From Psychrobacter cibarius (GTDB taxonomy: Bacteria; Pseudomonadota; Gammaproteobacteria; Pseudomonadales; Moraxellaceae), in the NCBI RefSeq assembly GCF_016107535.1, contig NZ_JABASQ010000011.1, positions 1 to 64,000 on the forward strand: a DNA stretch of 64,000 nt, given 5' to 3'. Positions 1 to 11,281 of the stretch are shown one piece after another (the stretch's first letter is position 1; each line of letters starts with the position of its first letter). The translations under genes and the position numbers were made by a program. The notes beneath the pieces were generated by a model. The model worked only from the letters and a program-made list of their open reading frames with translations. It did no database searches and was not told where the DNA came from.

Positions 1-1
1 A

Positions 2-34
2 GGCGCTGGTGTTGTTGCTAACGTACTAAACTAA
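2..34 (+). CDS. tuf: C-terminal tail of probable elongation factor Tu (partial)
   Basis: Only the last ten codons and a TAA stop are inside the window. They read GAGVVANVLN, which closely resembles the conserved EF-Tu ending (TVGAGVVAKVL-). EF-Tu carries aminoacyl-tRNA to the ribosome as a GTP complex. A rho-independent terminator 39 bases downstream supports a rightward gene ending here. The stretch is short, so the call depends on recognising the tail; two other frames also reach a stop nearby but give no recognisable peptide. Confidence 0.65.
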   Translation, partial: GAGVVANVLN

Positions 35-72
35 TCTATCCGTCTCAGTAATGAGCTTGTAAGTTAGTCATA

Positions 73-106
73 AAAAGCCATCCTTGTTTAAGGGTGGCTT
101 TTTTTT
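73..106 (+). terminator. Rho-independent terminator after the tuf tail
   Basis: The arms AAGCCATCC and GGGTGGCTT pair around an 8-base loop (one G-U pair), followed by a run of T. It closes the transcription unit of the upstream gene and separates it from rimI. Confidence 0.8.
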
Positions 107-213
107 AGCTATAAAAAGGTAATGGTATAATCAATATTATAATGATAAATATTTGAAATACAGTAAGTACTATGGTATTTGGGTTTGTATAAATAATAAT
201 AAGAGGATACATA

Positions 214-711
214 ATGTTGATGATAAAGGTTTTATCAACCCATAGTGCAGATTTTGAGCAAGTGCTGCAAGCAGTAGCGGATATTGAAGCCATCGTTCAA
301 CCGCAAGATGCTTGGGGCTATCAGACATTGGTGGAATCACTCAAACAAGATAGCATGCATCTGCTGATCGTTTATGAGCAAAAAGACAATATTATTATTA
401 ATACTACTGTGACAGGCTATTGTTTATATCAAGTGATTTTTGAACAAGCGGAGATTTTACGTATTGGCACTCATCCTGATTATCAACGCCAAGGTATTGC
501 CTCACAAATTTTTGCCAGATTGAATACAGAATTGAGAACGCATCAGGTGGAGAGCCTTTTATTAGAGGTGCGCGCAGATAATACGCCTGCGATAGCCTTA
601 TATGAGCAGCAAGAATTTGCTCTAATTCATAAGCGTAAAGGGTATTACCAAACTCCTCATCAACCAGCTATGGATGCACTGATTATGCAGCGTCTTTACG
701 TCCGAGAATAA
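214..711 (+). CDS. rimI: Ribosomal protein S18-alanine N-acetyltransferase (RimI-like GNAT)
   Basis: A 165-aa GNAT-fold acetyltransferase; RimI transfers acetyl from acetyl-CoA to the N-terminal alanine of ribosomal protein bS18. The acetyl-CoA binding motif A is visible at residues 84-97 (RIGTHPDYQRQGIA), with E118 in the following strand, then the typical N123-x-x-A and Y130 segment and a KGYY motif near 142-145. Length is slightly above the usual ~150 aa. The ATG at 214 follows an AGAGGA ribosome site at 202-207; an in-frame ATG two codons later is an alternative. It converges with the MerR gene. A general GNAT of other specificity cannot be fully excluded. Confidence 0.8.
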   Translation: MLMIKVLSTHSADFEQVLQAVADIEAIVQPQDAWGYQTLVESLKQDSMHLLIVYEQKDNIIINTTVTGYCLYQVIFEQAEILRIGTHPDYQRQGIASQIFARLNTELRTHQVESLLLEVRADNTPAIALYEQQEFALIHKRKGYYQTPHQPAMDALIMQRLYVRE

Positions 712-774
712 TGAATGGTATCGAATGGAACCAAATAAACCCACAAAATAGTAGATGGGTCGGCATTTTTATCA

Positions 775-1209
775 TTATTGAGTGGGTATTTTCTTTTTGC
801 AGATTTCAATATTGAGTTTATAGTCATTATCTACTTTCATACGCTCAAGAACATCGATACGTTCGCTTAATAGCTCTACCATGAGGCTGATATTGGCTTG
901 CTGTTTCTGTATTTGCGCCAATTTTTGCTGAGTAAGCATCAGTTGTAAATCAACATCCAATTGACCGTCGTAATAATCATTCAAGCTGTCTCTGATTTCA
1001 GTGAGTGTAAAGCCAATCGCTTGCGCACTTTTGATTAGCTCAATACGTTCGATACATTCTGGATGAAACTCGGTATATAAACGCGAGCCTGCCTGACGCT
1101 TACGAGATTTTAGCAAGCCCAGTTGGTCATAATGACGCACGGTGTCTTTGGTTGTTTGAGCTTTTGTTGCCAGTGTTCCAATCAGTAAGAACGATGTGTC
1201 GGGTGCCAT
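775..1209 (-). CDS. MerR-family transcriptional regulator
   Basis: A 144-aa DNA-binding regulator of the MerR type. The N-terminal winged helix-turn-helix is recognisable from residue ~8 to ~75: the TKDTVRHYDQLGLL recognition segment, then SRLY, then an IKSAQAIGFTLTEI segment. A long helix at ~85-125 should form the antiparallel dimer coiled coil. The C-terminus has a single Cys (C137), not the paired Cys metal site of MerR/CueR, so the inducer is unknown. The start follows GAGG with normal spacing. It lies 96 bp upstream of the end of aat on the same strand. No operator was identified. Confidence 0.85.
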   Translation of the reverse strand: MAPDTSFLLIGTLATKAQTTKDTVRHYDQLGLLKSRKRQAGSRLYTEFHPECIERIELIKSAQAIGFTLTEIRDSLNDYYDGQLDVDLQLMLTQQKLAQIQKQQANISLMVELLSERIDVLERMKVDNDYKLNIEICKKKIPTQ

Positions 1210-1305
1210 GATAACCTCGTCGGTAGGTAGCAGTTGATAAGGTACGAGTTAATAAAGTAGCGATTAACAAACAGACATAAGCCATCAATCACTTCGTCAT
1301 CGTAT

Positions 1306-2115
1306 TTATTTTAAGATAAGCTGCCAAGGTTCTATGGTATCAAGTAACGATACGGCGAGTGGTTTATGAGAGTTATTTTGCCATTTGACAATATTATTAG
1401 CCGTTAAGAGATCCAATTGAGTGAGAAATTCAGCACGCGGTAGCGTGGTTGCACCCAAGCTCATCAAATGCTCATTTGGTAGCTGACAGTCGACCAGCGC
1501 CACATGGCTTTGTTCACATAAGCGCATTAAACCCCAAAATGCGAACTTTGAGGCGTTAGAGGCGATATGAAACATCGATTCGCCAAAGTAAATGCTACCT
1601 ATTTTTAGACCATAAAGCCCGCCAATGAGTTGCCCTTTATCATTCCAAACTTCAATGCTATGTGCAAATCCTTGTGCATGCAGTTCGGTATAAGCCTCAA
1701 TCATTTCATCATGAATCCAAGTATGTTCGCCCTCGGGCTGTTCATTATTGAGGCGATCACTGCGCGGTAAACTACAGGCATGAATAACGTCATCAAAAGC
1801 TTGATTCAAGGTTAATTGCCAACGCTCGCGGATGGCTTGCTTACGCAGCGACTTGCTTGGCTTATAATTGGTTGGCACCATCACACAGCGCGGTTCAGGG
1901 CACCACCATGCAATTGGTTCATCTTCATTAAACCAAGGAAACAGACCCTGCGCGTAAGCAGAAATCAATGTTTCGGCTGCCAAATCTCCTCCGACAGCGA
2001 CGATACCAATGCCGTCAGGATCAACCATCAAAGGGTCAGGAAAGTCATAACGCCCAAGACTTTTTAAGGTCTCAGGCGTGATGCGCTCATTGTTATATTG
2101 AGAGAAATTACCCAT
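1306..2115 (-). CDS. aat: Leucyl/phenylalanyl-tRNA--protein transferase
   Basis: This 269-aa cytosolic enzyme adds Leu or Phe from aminoacyl-tRNA to proteins with N-terminal Arg or Lys, creating an N-degron for ClpS/ClpAP. Diagnostic segments include GLFPWF near residue 57-62, AWWCPEPRCV near 68-78, and the GIYFGESMF-type block (here SIYFGESMF) near 173-182, followed by SNASKFAFW. It is longer than the E. coli enzyme because of an N-terminal extension of about 25 residues and a short insert. Its ATG directly follows the trxB stop codon, so the two are almost certainly co-transcribed and translationally coupled. The trxB-aat linkage is familiar from other proteobacteria. Confidence 0.95.
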   Translation of the reverse strand: MGNFSQYNNERITPETLKSLGRYDFPDPLMVDPDGIGIVAVGGDLAAETLISAYAQGLFPWFNEDEPIAWWCPEPRCVMVPTNYKPSKSLRKQAIRERWQLTLNQAFDDVIHACSLPRSDRLNNEQPEGEHTWIHDEMIEAYTELHAQGFAHSIEVWNDKGQLIGGLYGLKIGSIYFGESMFHIASNASKFAFWGLMRLCEQSHVALVDCQLPNEHLMSLGATTLPRAEFLTQLDLLTANNIVKWQNNSHKPLAVSLLDTIEPWQLILK

Positions 2116-3727
<1,612 letters not shown>

Positions 3728-6700
3728 GTGATATCAGCACCGCTTATTGAGTATTTAAAAAAGGGAATATTTACCCTCCTTGGGTTAATACTGGCCGTTT
3801 ATCTATTTGTCATTTTGATGACATATACCAGTAACGATCCTAGTTGGTCGCATATCAGTAGCGATATGACCACGATTAATAATGTAGGCGGCGAATCGGG
3901 TGCTTGGTTATCTGACTTGCTTTATAGCTTCTTTGGTTTTGGTGCATGGTGGCTGCTGGCGTTTGTGGTTTATGAGTCTATCCTTATTTGGTGGGACAAC
4001 AAGCCAACGTTTTGGCTGATGCGAGTGGTTGCTTATGTATTTTTATTATTAAGTGCCAGTGCTTTGTTTGCACAATTGGTGGCGTTAGTACAGCAATTGA
4101 CCAATCCAGGAACGTTAGGACTGGAAAGCGTGGCTGGTGGCATTATTGGGTTTGAATTACAGGCGCGTTTGGCACAGCTTTTATCGCAGTGGGGGAGTGT
4201 GATTTTCTTGACGGCATTCGTCATTATTACCGCGACTTTTGCCTTTAATATTCATTGGCTAGCGATTTATGAGAAGGTTAAGGCGCTATCGTGGCTTGGC
4301 TCAGGGGTGAAGCGTCAGGGTAGAATGCATGATAGCGTGTCAACCACGCCAGAAAACATCAATGCCAAGCAAAATGATGAAAATATAGCCAACAGTAATG
4401 CGAAAAAAGACGCAGCCGATCACGAGCAGCTGCCACTTGAATTGCAAGTTGCTGGCAATGCTCAAGCCGTAGACAACAGCGGTCGGTTCAGCAATGTGTT
4501 GTCAGAGTTCTTGGCAACGTCAGGGTTGGCTGAGAGCGTTAAAGCTTCTGTAGTTGCCGCAACACAAGCGGCGATGCCTAATTCAGCTGCTAAATCTAGT
4601 CGTGAGAATAGTGAGCCTATTCCTGTCTCAGTAGAAACACCTCGCAGTACTGTTCAAAATCTAGCAAGTCATACGATTACATCGACGCCGTCAAGTCCTG
4701 CCATGACTGCTATCCGTAAAGTCGAGCCAAGCTTTGCTTGGAATGACGCCAATACTGTCGATGACTTGTTAGCCAGCGAGCAAATGGCTTATCACGCTAA
4801 TAATATGAACATTTCTGATTCAGCCGCTACTACTTCTGTATCTGCTGATAGCAATACTGAATCGTTAGAGACAGCGGTGCTAGACTCTACAGCGACATCA
4901 GCCGCAGAGATGTCCGAAGCTCAATCAACAGAGAACTTGCCGTCAACAGCTCAGCCATCAATAAATGAGCTGGTATACGGTGAGACGGCTGACAAAACGG
5001 ATAATGAGCTTGAATCGTTTGAGTTAGAGGATAAAGTGGAGGCCGTTGATATACTGGCCGATGCATGGTTGGCAGAGCATGCGGATGTCTTAACATCTAC
5101 AGCTATGCAGTCTATAGAAACAGGGCAACCTTCAGAAACAGTACAAGCAGCCAATAGGACTGAGCTGCCCAGACAAGCAGCAGTCACCGCGCCTGCGACA
5201 GACTCATCTAATAGCGAAATGAATGACTTTACTGATAAATGGTTTGATGAAGAGCCTGAACTGTCAGAGGATTTCGAGACTTCTTCTATATCTAATGAAG
5301 CGAGTATCGCCAAAGCAGTAGACGTGGTTGAACCAGTTGCTGATATGACGCCGACCAATACGCCACCGTCTAATCCTAAACTGCCGCCTACGGTAGAAAC
5401 CCGCGTCACAGCGTCAGCTATTGAACCAATAGTCGCGCCTAAACCAACGGTAAGTTTTGCGGTACCCGAGGGCGATAGTAGCAATCATATCACTGACATG
5501 ATGCCAGAGGATGACAGCGCTGAGGATGTCAATGCACCCGTTATGCCAGATATTAGTGATGATGCCGCCTTCAGTCAAAAATCACGCTCGATGCAAACGG
5601 CTGCCTATCGCAGTAGCCTAACGCCTATTCCAGAGATTTCTATTTTGGATAAGCCAGACCCTGATCGTAAGCCCAGTTATACCGTCGCCGAGCTTGAGCA
5701 ATTGTCAGAGCTATTAGAGATTAAATTACAAGAGTTTAATGTAAAGGCTAATGTGGTCAACGCCATTCCTGGTCCTGTTGTTACCCGCTTTGAAGTGGAG
5801 CTTGCTGCTGGCGTAAAAGCCAGTAAGGTTACCGGTATTTCACGTGATTTGGCGCGCTCGTTATCGATGGCGTCTTTACGTGTGGTTGAAGTCATTCCGG
5901 GTAAGCCATATATCGGTATCGAAGTACCCAATAAGCAGCGCGAAATGGTACGTTTGATTGAGCTATTGAATACCGAAAAATTCCAAGATCCTAAAGCCCA
6001 AATCAGCATGGCGATGGGTAAAGATATCGGTGGTAATGCCATCATTACTGACCTTGCCCGCGCGCCGCATATGTTGGTTGCTGGTACTACAGGGTCGGGT
6101 AAATCGGTATTGGTCAACTCAATGCTATTATCGATGCTACTCAAATATACACCAAATGAGCTGCGTCTCATTTTGATTGATCCAAAGCAGCTTGAGCTTG
6201 CTAACTATAATGATATTCCGCATCTATTAACACCAGTCGTTACCGATATGACCGAAGCGGCCAGTGCTTTGTCATGGTGCGTGGCAGAGATGGAGCGCCG
6301 TTATCAGCTGATGAGTTTGCTGAAAGTGCGTAAGCTTAATGAGTTTAATAAAAAGGTCATTGCTGCTGAAAAATCGGGCAATCCGATGCTTGATCCTTTG
6401 TGGCGACCTAATGACAGCGTGAGTATCAGCCAAGCACCGAAACTAAAAACTTTACCGATGATTGTCATTGTCGCGGATGAGTTTGCCGATATGATTATGC
6501 AGGTTGGTAAACAAGCCGAAGAGCTTATCACCCGTCTTGCACAAAAATCACGCGCAGCAGGTATTCATTTAATGCTTGCTACCCAGCGTCCATCGGTCGA
6601 TGTAATTACTGGTTTGATTAAAGCCAATATTCCTGTACGTGCAGCGTTGAGAGTGAACTCAAAAGTAGATTCGCGGACGATTCTGGACAGTGGCGGTGCC

Positions 6701-7099
6701 GAAGACATGCTGGGTAATGGTGACATGCTATTTTTAGGACCTGGTCAAATTGAGCCAGACCGTGTGCATGGTGCGTATGTCAGCGATGAAGAGGTCAACC
6801 GTGTTTGTGATGCGTGGCGTGAACGCGGTGCGCCTGATTATATTGATAATATGGCAGGCAACTTTGAACTGTCTAGTCCTAGTGGCGGTGGTAGTACGGC
6901 GAATGCCTCTGGTGAGGACGATGACCTTTATAACGATGCTGTGGCCTTTATTATGGAGACGCGAAAAGTTTCTGCTTCTAGTATCCAGCGTAAATTTAGC
7001 ATCGGCTATAACCGTGCCGCACGTATCGTAGATTCTATGGAGGACGCGGGATTGGTCAGCTCAATGGGCAAAAGCGGTAAGCGTGAGCTATTAATGTAG
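3728..7099 (+). CDS. ftsK: DNA translocase FtsK
   Basis: A 1123-aa septal DNA pump that moves chromosome termini and activates XerCD recombination at dif. The first ~190 residues hold four hydrophobic membrane segments. A long Ser/Thr/Glu-rich linker (about 200-640) follows, then the RecA-like motor with Walker A GTTGSGKS at 786-793, Walker B LILIDPKQLE, and LATQRPSVDVITG. The final ~65 residues form the KOPS-reading gamma winged helix (SIQRKFSIGYNRAARI). The start is GTG with AAGG about ten bases upstream. Linker length varies widely among FtsK proteins, so its size is not itself remarkable. A terminator follows. Confidence 0.97.
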   Translation: MISAPLIEYLKKGIFTLLGLILAVYLFVILMTYTSNDPSWSHISSDMTTINNVGGESGAWLSDLLYSFFGFGAWWLLAFVVYESILIWWDNKPTFWLMRVVAYVFLLLSASALFAQLVALVQQLTNPGTLGLESVAGGIIGFELQARLAQLLSQWGSVIFLTAFVIITATFAFNIHWLAIYEKVKALSWLGSGVKRQGRMHDSVSTTPENINAKQNDENIANSNAKKDAADHEQLPLELQVAGNAQAVDNSGRFSNVLSEFLATSGLAESVKASVVAATQAAMPNSAAKSSRENSEPIPVSVETPRSTVQNLASHTITSTPSSPAMTAIRKVEPSFAWNDANTVDDLLASEQMAYHANNMNISDSAATTSVSADSNTESLETAVLDSTATSAAEMSEAQSTENLPSTAQPSINELVYGETADKTDNELESFELEDKVEAVDILADAWLAEHADVLTSTAMQSIETGQPSETVQAANRTELPRQAAVTAPATDSSNSEMNDFTDKWFDEEPELSEDFETSSISNEASIAKAVDVVEPVADMTPTNTPPSNPKLPPTVETRVTASAIEPIVAPKPTVSFAVPEGDSSNHITDMMPEDDSAEDVNAPVMPDISDDAAFSQKSRSMQTAAYRSSLTPIPEISILDKPDPDRKPSYTVAELEQLSELLEIKLQEFNVKANVVNAIPGPVVTRFEVELAAGVKASKVTGISRDLARSLSMASLRVVEVIPGKPYIGIEVPNKQREMVRLIELLNTEKFQDPKAQISMAMGKDIGGNAIITDLARAPHMLVAGTTGSGKSVLVNSMLLSMLLKYTPNELRLILIDPKQLELANYNDIPHLLTPVVTDMTEAASALSWCVAEMERRYQLMSLLKVRKLNEFNKKVIAAEKSGNPMLDPLWRPNDSVSISQAPKLKTLPMIVIVADEFADMIMQVGKQAEELITRLAQKSRAAGIHLMLATQRPSVDVITGLIKANIPVRAALRVNSKVDSRTILDSGGAEDMLGNGDMLFLGPGQIEPDRVHGAYVSDEEVNRVCDAWRERGAPDYIDNMAGNFELSSPSGGGSTANASGEDDDLYNDAVAFIMETRKVSASSIQRKFSIGYNRAARIVDSMEDAGLVSSMGKSGKRELLM

Positions 7100-7121
7100 C
7101 GTTTAGATTATATTAGACAAT

Positions 7122-7157
7122 AAAAAAGATGAGTCACGAAAGTGGTTCGTCTTTTTT
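7122..7157 (+). terminator. Rho-independent terminator after ftsK
   Basis: Arms AAAAAAGATGAGTCAC and GTGGTTCGTCTTTTTT pair with a few G-U or mismatched positions around a GAAA tetraloop, ending in a T run. The A run on the other arm makes it potentially bidirectional. Confidence 0.75.
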
Positions 7158-7314
7158 ATTGAAAAAATATGATAGCGCTCATGTCTGAGTGACCAATCAG
7201 TTTTTTTATCAATTATCAGCACTCGTTTTTTATACTAAACTGACCTTTGTTGATAGCATAAATATCACTCAATTTTCAGAAATTTTAGGTTCATTACTCA
7301 GCAAGGACGCTACT

Positions 7315-8808
7315 ATGTTTAAAGAATATACCCAATATGATGCCATAGCATTGGCGGCACTGGTCAATTCAGGTGAAGTCAGCGCTAAAGAGGTGTTAGA
7401 TGCTGCCGTCTATCAAGCCAATACACTCAATCCTAAATTAAACGCTATTATCCATCGTTTCGATGACCGTGCTTATCATGCTGCACAGGCGGGACTACCC
7501 TCAGGTATATTCAATGGTGTGCCTTATTTGCTCAAAGATTTGTCATTTAGCTTTGCCGATGAGCCAATCACGATGGGCAGTCGTAGTGTTAATATCATCT
7601 CTGAGAGCGACAGTGAAATCGTTAAGCGGATGAAAGCCACAGGTGTGAATACCTTTGGCAAGACCAATACGCCAGAATTTGGTTTAATCATTACCACTGA
7701 ACCAAAAGCCCATGGTGCGACTCATAACCCTTTCAAAAAAGGTTACAGCTCTGGCGGTTCATCGGGCGGTAGTGCAGCATCAGTAGCGAGCGGTATCGTA
7801 CCGATGGCGGGCGCGGGTGATGGTGGTGGCTCGATACGCTTCCCTGCTGCTTGGTGCGGCGCGTTTGGACTAAAACCCAGCCGTGGTCGTAACCCGATAG
7901 GCCCTAAATTTGGGGAAGGCTGGGAAGGTGCAGTCGCAGATCACGTGATTACCCGCAGCGTGCGTGACAGTGCCGCGATGCTCGACGCTACAAATGGCGC
8001 AGAGATTGGTGCGCCTTATGTCATCGCGCCACCTGATGGCACATTTTTGCAAGCTGCGATGCGCGCACCAAGGCAATTAACCATTGCCTTGCATCAACAG
8101 CCATTGATTGCCAATACTGTGGTGGATAAAGAAGTGTTAGCCGTATTAGAGCAAACGGCTAAGCAGCTAGAAGCCATGGGTCATCGCGTCATACCCGCTG
8201 AGCCGAATATCAATATCGAGCAGTTTTGGCATGACTTTATGGTGGTGGTCTGCACCCATACCGCTTTTACCATTGATAATATCGAGCGTGACTTTGGGGT
8301 AGAACATATCAAAAATCTAGAGCCGCAAACCTATAATATGGCATTGCTGGGTCGCTCATTATCAGCCGTTGATTTGGCGCATGCTAAGCATGGCTGGCAT
8401 CACAGTCAGTATCAGACAGGCTTGCTACTTGAAACCTATGATATGATTTTATGTCCGACCGTGCCGACACCTGCAGTTAAGCATGGTGTACTGCCACCAA
8501 GTGTTATGGATGAAATGCTCATGCGTAGCGCAGGATTGCTCAATAAGGGCATCAATATGGGTAAGTATGCCTTTAGCTCAGGTATGATCGAAAAGCTTAG
8601 TCAGCCTGTGCTGGGCAAAATGGCCTTTACACTACTGGGTAATATCACAGGATTGCCAGCGATGTCATTACCGGTAGGAATGAGTAAAAAAGGTTTGCCA
8701 ATTGGGATGCAGCTGATTGGGCGTATGAATGATGAAGCGACATTATTCAGTGTGGCAGGGGAGATGGAGCGAGCAGGGTTGTTTACCAAGGCAGCCTTTG
8801 AGAAGTAA
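7315..8808 (+). CDS. Amidase signature family hydrolase
   Basis: A 497-aa amidase. The family uses a Ser-cisSer-Lys triad to hydrolyse amide bonds; the substrate cannot be read from sequence. Visible are K74 in LLKDLSF, the Gly/Ser-rich stretch [10 protein letters not shown] at 145-154 containing the cis-Ser, and [11 protein letters not shown] with the nucleophile at S173. KTNTPEFG (~116-123) is also typical. The start at 7315 has AAGGAC just upstream; the open frame extends 42 codons further but lacks support. It is not accompanied by gatB or gatC, so it is not the Glu-tRNA amidotransferase subunit, and no obvious pathway partner lies next to it. Confidence 0.9.
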   Translation: MFKEYTQYDAIALAALVNSGEVSAKEVLDAAVYQANTLNPKLNAIIHRFDDRAYHAAQAGLPSGIFNGVPYLLKDLSFSFADEPITMGSRSVNIISESDSEIVKRMKATGVNTFGKTNTPEFGLIITTEPKAHGATHNPFKKGYSSGGSSGGSAASVASGIVPMAGAGDGGGSIRFPAAWCGAFGLKPSRGRNPIGPKFGEGWEGAVADHVITRSVRDSAAMLDATNGAEIGAPYVIAPPDGTFLQAAMRAPRQLTIALHQQPLIANTVVDKEVLAVLEQTAKQLEAMGHRVIPAEPNINIEQFWHDFMVVVCTHTAFTIDNIERDFGVEHIKNLEPQTYNMALLGRSLSAVDLAHAKHGWHHSQYQTGLLLETYDMILCPTVPTPAVKHGVLPPSVMDEMLMRSAGLLNKGINMGKYAFSSGMIEKLSQPVLGKMAFTLLGNITGLPAMSLPVGMSKKGLPIGMQLIGRMNDEATLFSVAGEMERAGLFTKAAFEK

Positions 8809-8826
8809 GTTTGCATTCTATTGATT

Positions 8827-8869
8827 AAGTAATGATTACTTACGCCATTGCCAACATTTTGAATGGCAA
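8827..8869. terminator. Possible bidirectional terminators between convergent genes
   Basis: Two small inverted repeats sit between the convergent amidase and dioxygenase genes: AAGTAA/TTACTT (loop TGA) and TTGCCA/TGGCAA (10-base loop). Neither has a strong T tract, so this is a weak call based mainly on position. Confidence 0.3.
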
Positions 8870-8945
8870 AGAAAGCGCGTGCAAAGGTTACTTTAGTAGG
8901 ACTCTCATATGTCAAGCTACTCAGATTTTTTGAAATCGATATTAC

Positions 8946-9839
8946 TTAATCAAATCGATAAATATCCATGCCTAAGCTATGATGCGCCATACTTTGATGA
9001 ACAACTGAGACACGCTGACCTGTACCTAGGGCAAAAAACAATGGCAACAGATGCTCGTCACTCGGATGAATATCTTTATAGTCAGGATATTGCTGCCAAT
9101 CTAAAGCACTAGGAATGTCTGTTTTGAGCTGTTGTAGCAGCCATTGCTTAAATGCTTTAGCCGTTTGATCAACACTATCTGCTTGCCAGCGTAATGCTTG
9201 CAGATTATGGGTAATGTTACCTGAACCAATGATCAGTATTTGCTCTTCACGTAGGTGCGCTAGCTGCGCACCCAATTGATAACAGGCGATACTGTCATAA
9301 TGCTGCGGTAGAGAAACCTGTACGATAGGTATCTCAGCCTCTGGATATAAGTGCCTGAGCGGCGCCCACACCCCATGATCGCAAGCCCGCACCGGATTAA
9401 CACTACAAGTAATACCGCGTGCAGTGAGCTGCTGGGCAAGGGATTCAGCAAGTGCTGGCTGACCAGATGCAGGATATTGAAGCTCATATAGCTCAGGTGG
9501 AAAACCTGAAAAGTCGTGCCAAGTCTTGGGTTGCGGATTACTGCTCATTTCGAGTTTGGCGGATTGCCAATGCGCTGACATAATCAGGATGGCACGTGGC
9601 TTTGGTAAGTTTTGCCCGATACGACTCAGTGCACTGGTCGTGGCAGATTGTTCAATGGCAAGCGTGGGTGCGCCATGCGAGATAAACAATGCTGGTAGCT
9701 TAGCCACATTTGATTTTAAAATAGGCGCATCTGTCCAAACGCCAGTCGCCGTAATAGGCATTGGCGAATGAGAGTACGAGTCATCAGGCTGATGAATTGA
9801 ATGAGGGGCGGTAGGTGTCGCATGTTTTGGATATTTCAT
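8946..9839 (-). CDS. DODA-type extradiol ring-cleavage dioxygenase (YgiD-like)
   Basis: A class III (LigB/DODA) non-haem metal dioxygenase of up to 297 aa. Candidate metal and catalytic histidines lie in the blocks FISHGAPT, MSAHW, ACDHGVWAPL and GSGNITHNL, in the order expected for the family. The C-terminus MAHHSLGMDIYRF is also typical. E. coli YgiD opens L-DOPA to a betalamic acid precursor; the natural substrate here is unknown. The start is uncertain: ATG 9839 and an internal ATG at 9761 (MPITATG) both lack a clear ribosome site, and the first ~35 residues are poorly conserved. It converges with the amidase. Confidence 0.88.
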   Translation of the reverse strand: MKYPKHATPTAPHSIHQPDDSYSHSPMPITATGVWTDAPILKSNVAKLPALFISHGAPTLAIEQSATTSALSRIGQNLPKPRAILIMSAHWQSAKLEMSSNPQPKTWHDFSGFPPELYELQYPASGQPALAESLAQQLTARGITCSVNPVRACDHGVWAPLRHLYPEAEIPIVQVSLPQHYDSIACYQLGAQLAHLREEQILIIGSGNITHNLQALRWQADSVDQTAKAFKQWLLQQLKTDIPSALDWQQYPDYKDIHPSDEHLLPLFFALGTGQRVSVVHQSMAHHSLGMDIYRFD

Positions 9840-9967
9840 GTAGCGTTTATTAGGGCGCGCCGCGATTTTTCAATCGCTTCTATCATTGATATTGTTGCCC
9901 ATAAGCTATCAGCACAGAATATCGGCAAAAAATATTAGCACAGAGTATGGCAGTGTTTAACGACTGC

Positions 9968-10456
9968 TTAATTACCACGATGATAAGGATGATTGTTGTT
10001 GATACTCATCGCGCGATACAATTGTTCCATTAGTACAACACGTACCAACGGATGCGGTAATGTCAGCGCTGATAGTGACAATTTTACATCGGCTTTGGCT
10101 AATACTTCTGGCGATACGCCGTCTGCACCGCCGATCACCAGTGCAATATCATCGCCTTGCTGCATGCCATCAGCTAATTTATCAGCCAGTCCTTCTGTTG
10201 AAATCATTTTACCTTTGACATCCAATACCCATAGTTGCTCACGCCCTGAAGCATTATGAGCGGCTAATATTGCCTGTCCTTCTTGCTCACGGTATTGTGC
10301 CAAATTGGCATCAGAAGGGTTTTTTGCACGCTTTGCGGCAGCAATTTCCACGATTTCTGTACTGAGCATAGGCTGAATACGCTTAAAATACTCATCGAAC
10401 CCCGCCTGTACCCATTTAGGCATTTTATTACCGACGGTTAAAATTCTTACTTTCAT
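9968..10456 (-). CDS. rlmH: 23S rRNA (pseudouridine1915-N3)-methyltransferase
   Basis: This 162-aa SPOUT methyltransferase modifies helix 69 pseudouridine of the 50S subunit using S-adenosylmethionine. The SAM-knot signature ALVIGGADGVSPEV is present, and the C-terminus ends with YRAMSINNNHPYHRGN, the NHPYHR hallmark of the family. The start at 10456 (MKVRILTVGNKMPKWV) matches the conserved N-terminus; the nine-codon upstream extension is rejected. In many bacteria rlmH follows rsfS, but not here, where it stands between the dioxygenase and a DUF421 gene. Confidence 0.95.
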   Translation of the reverse strand: MKVRILTVGNKMPKWVQAGFDEYFKRIQPMLSTEIVEIAAAKRAKNPSDANLAQYREQEGQAILAAHNASGREQLWVLDVKGKMISTEGLADKLADGMQQGDDIALVIGGADGVSPEVLAKADVKLSLSALTLPHPLVRVVLMEQLYRAMSINNNHPYHRGN

Positions 10457-10585
10457 AGCCAGTACCACTTTAATTTTAGTCATTAGTCAAATGTAACAAA
10501 AAATTTTTACGCTTAAGTGAACGTAACAAACAAGATTTTACGAAGCTTTTTTTATGCTTTACTAATCTTCGATAAACAATAGGTC

Positions 10586-11134
10586 TTACATCAAAGGCTG
10601 TATGGTTTGTGAAACAGTATCTTCTGTATTTTGGTCATTATCGCTGGCATCAGTTGAGCTGGGTTTTGGAATAATAGTAAGCTTGGCATCAGACTCAAAA
10701 ACGATGGCTTCAATATCATCGAAGCTATTCATGCCTTCAGAGCGCATCGCACATTCAATCTCTTGACGAGTCAGCCGCTCAGCGCGCATGGCATCTGGCA
10801 AAAACTGCCCTTGATAGAAAACAATACGCGGCTCTGACAAAATAAAACTGCTAAATTGCGGTGAGATAGAGGCGTATTTGGTGACTAAAAACTGCAATAA
10901 ATAAAGTACTAAAATCGATGAAACCCCTTCGACAAAAGGAATGTCTTTGAGCAGAATAGTACTGGCACCAAGTGAACCGATCATCACGGTGACGATCCAA
11001 TCAAAATTATTGAGCTGCGAGGTGGAGCGTTTACCTGAGATTTTGGTCACCAGTACGATCAACACATAAACCATGACAGTCGTCAAAACGATGCGTCCAA
11101 GCTTGTCTATATTGTCAAAAAAAACCATGTCCAT
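10586..11134 (-). CDS. DUF421 (YetF-like) inner membrane protein
   Basis: A 182-aa protein with three N-terminal hydrophobic segments (about 13-32, 45-65, 68-87) and a soluble C-terminal domain. The segment KISGKRSTSQLNNFDWIVTV and the downstream LSEPRIVFYQGQFL ... MRAERLTRQEIECAMR are typical of DUF421/YetF proteins. The family is membrane-bound and of no firmly assigned biochemical function. The last ~25 residues are polar and look disordered. AGGAG precedes the start. It is leftward, with a ~130-bp gap to rlmH. Confidence 0.88.
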   Translation of the reverse strand: MDMVFFDNIDKLGRIVLTTVMVYVLIVLVTKISGKRSTSQLNNFDWIVTVMIGSLGASTILLKDIPFVEGVSSILVLYLLQFLVTKYASISPQFSSFILSEPRIVFYQGQFLPDAMRAERLTRQEIECAMRSEGMNSFDDIEAIVFESDAKLTIIPKPSSTDASDNDQNTEDTVSQTIQPLM

Positions 11135-11281
11135 GATAAATGCTCCTATTAAAATATAAAACCGTTAATCACCCAAAATCATCTAAAAGGTTACTCGTTA
11201 AAGTTAGCCTAACGGATTTTATGTATTAATAGGGAGAAAAATTTGTAGCACCTTGTAGAGATTTGGCTGAGGTTTCCTCGC

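Noticed and set aside
8909-9112. 67-codon rightward frame overlapping the dioxygenase C-terminus
   Set aside because: It is antisense to a well-supported gene, has no ribosome site and no family resemblance.
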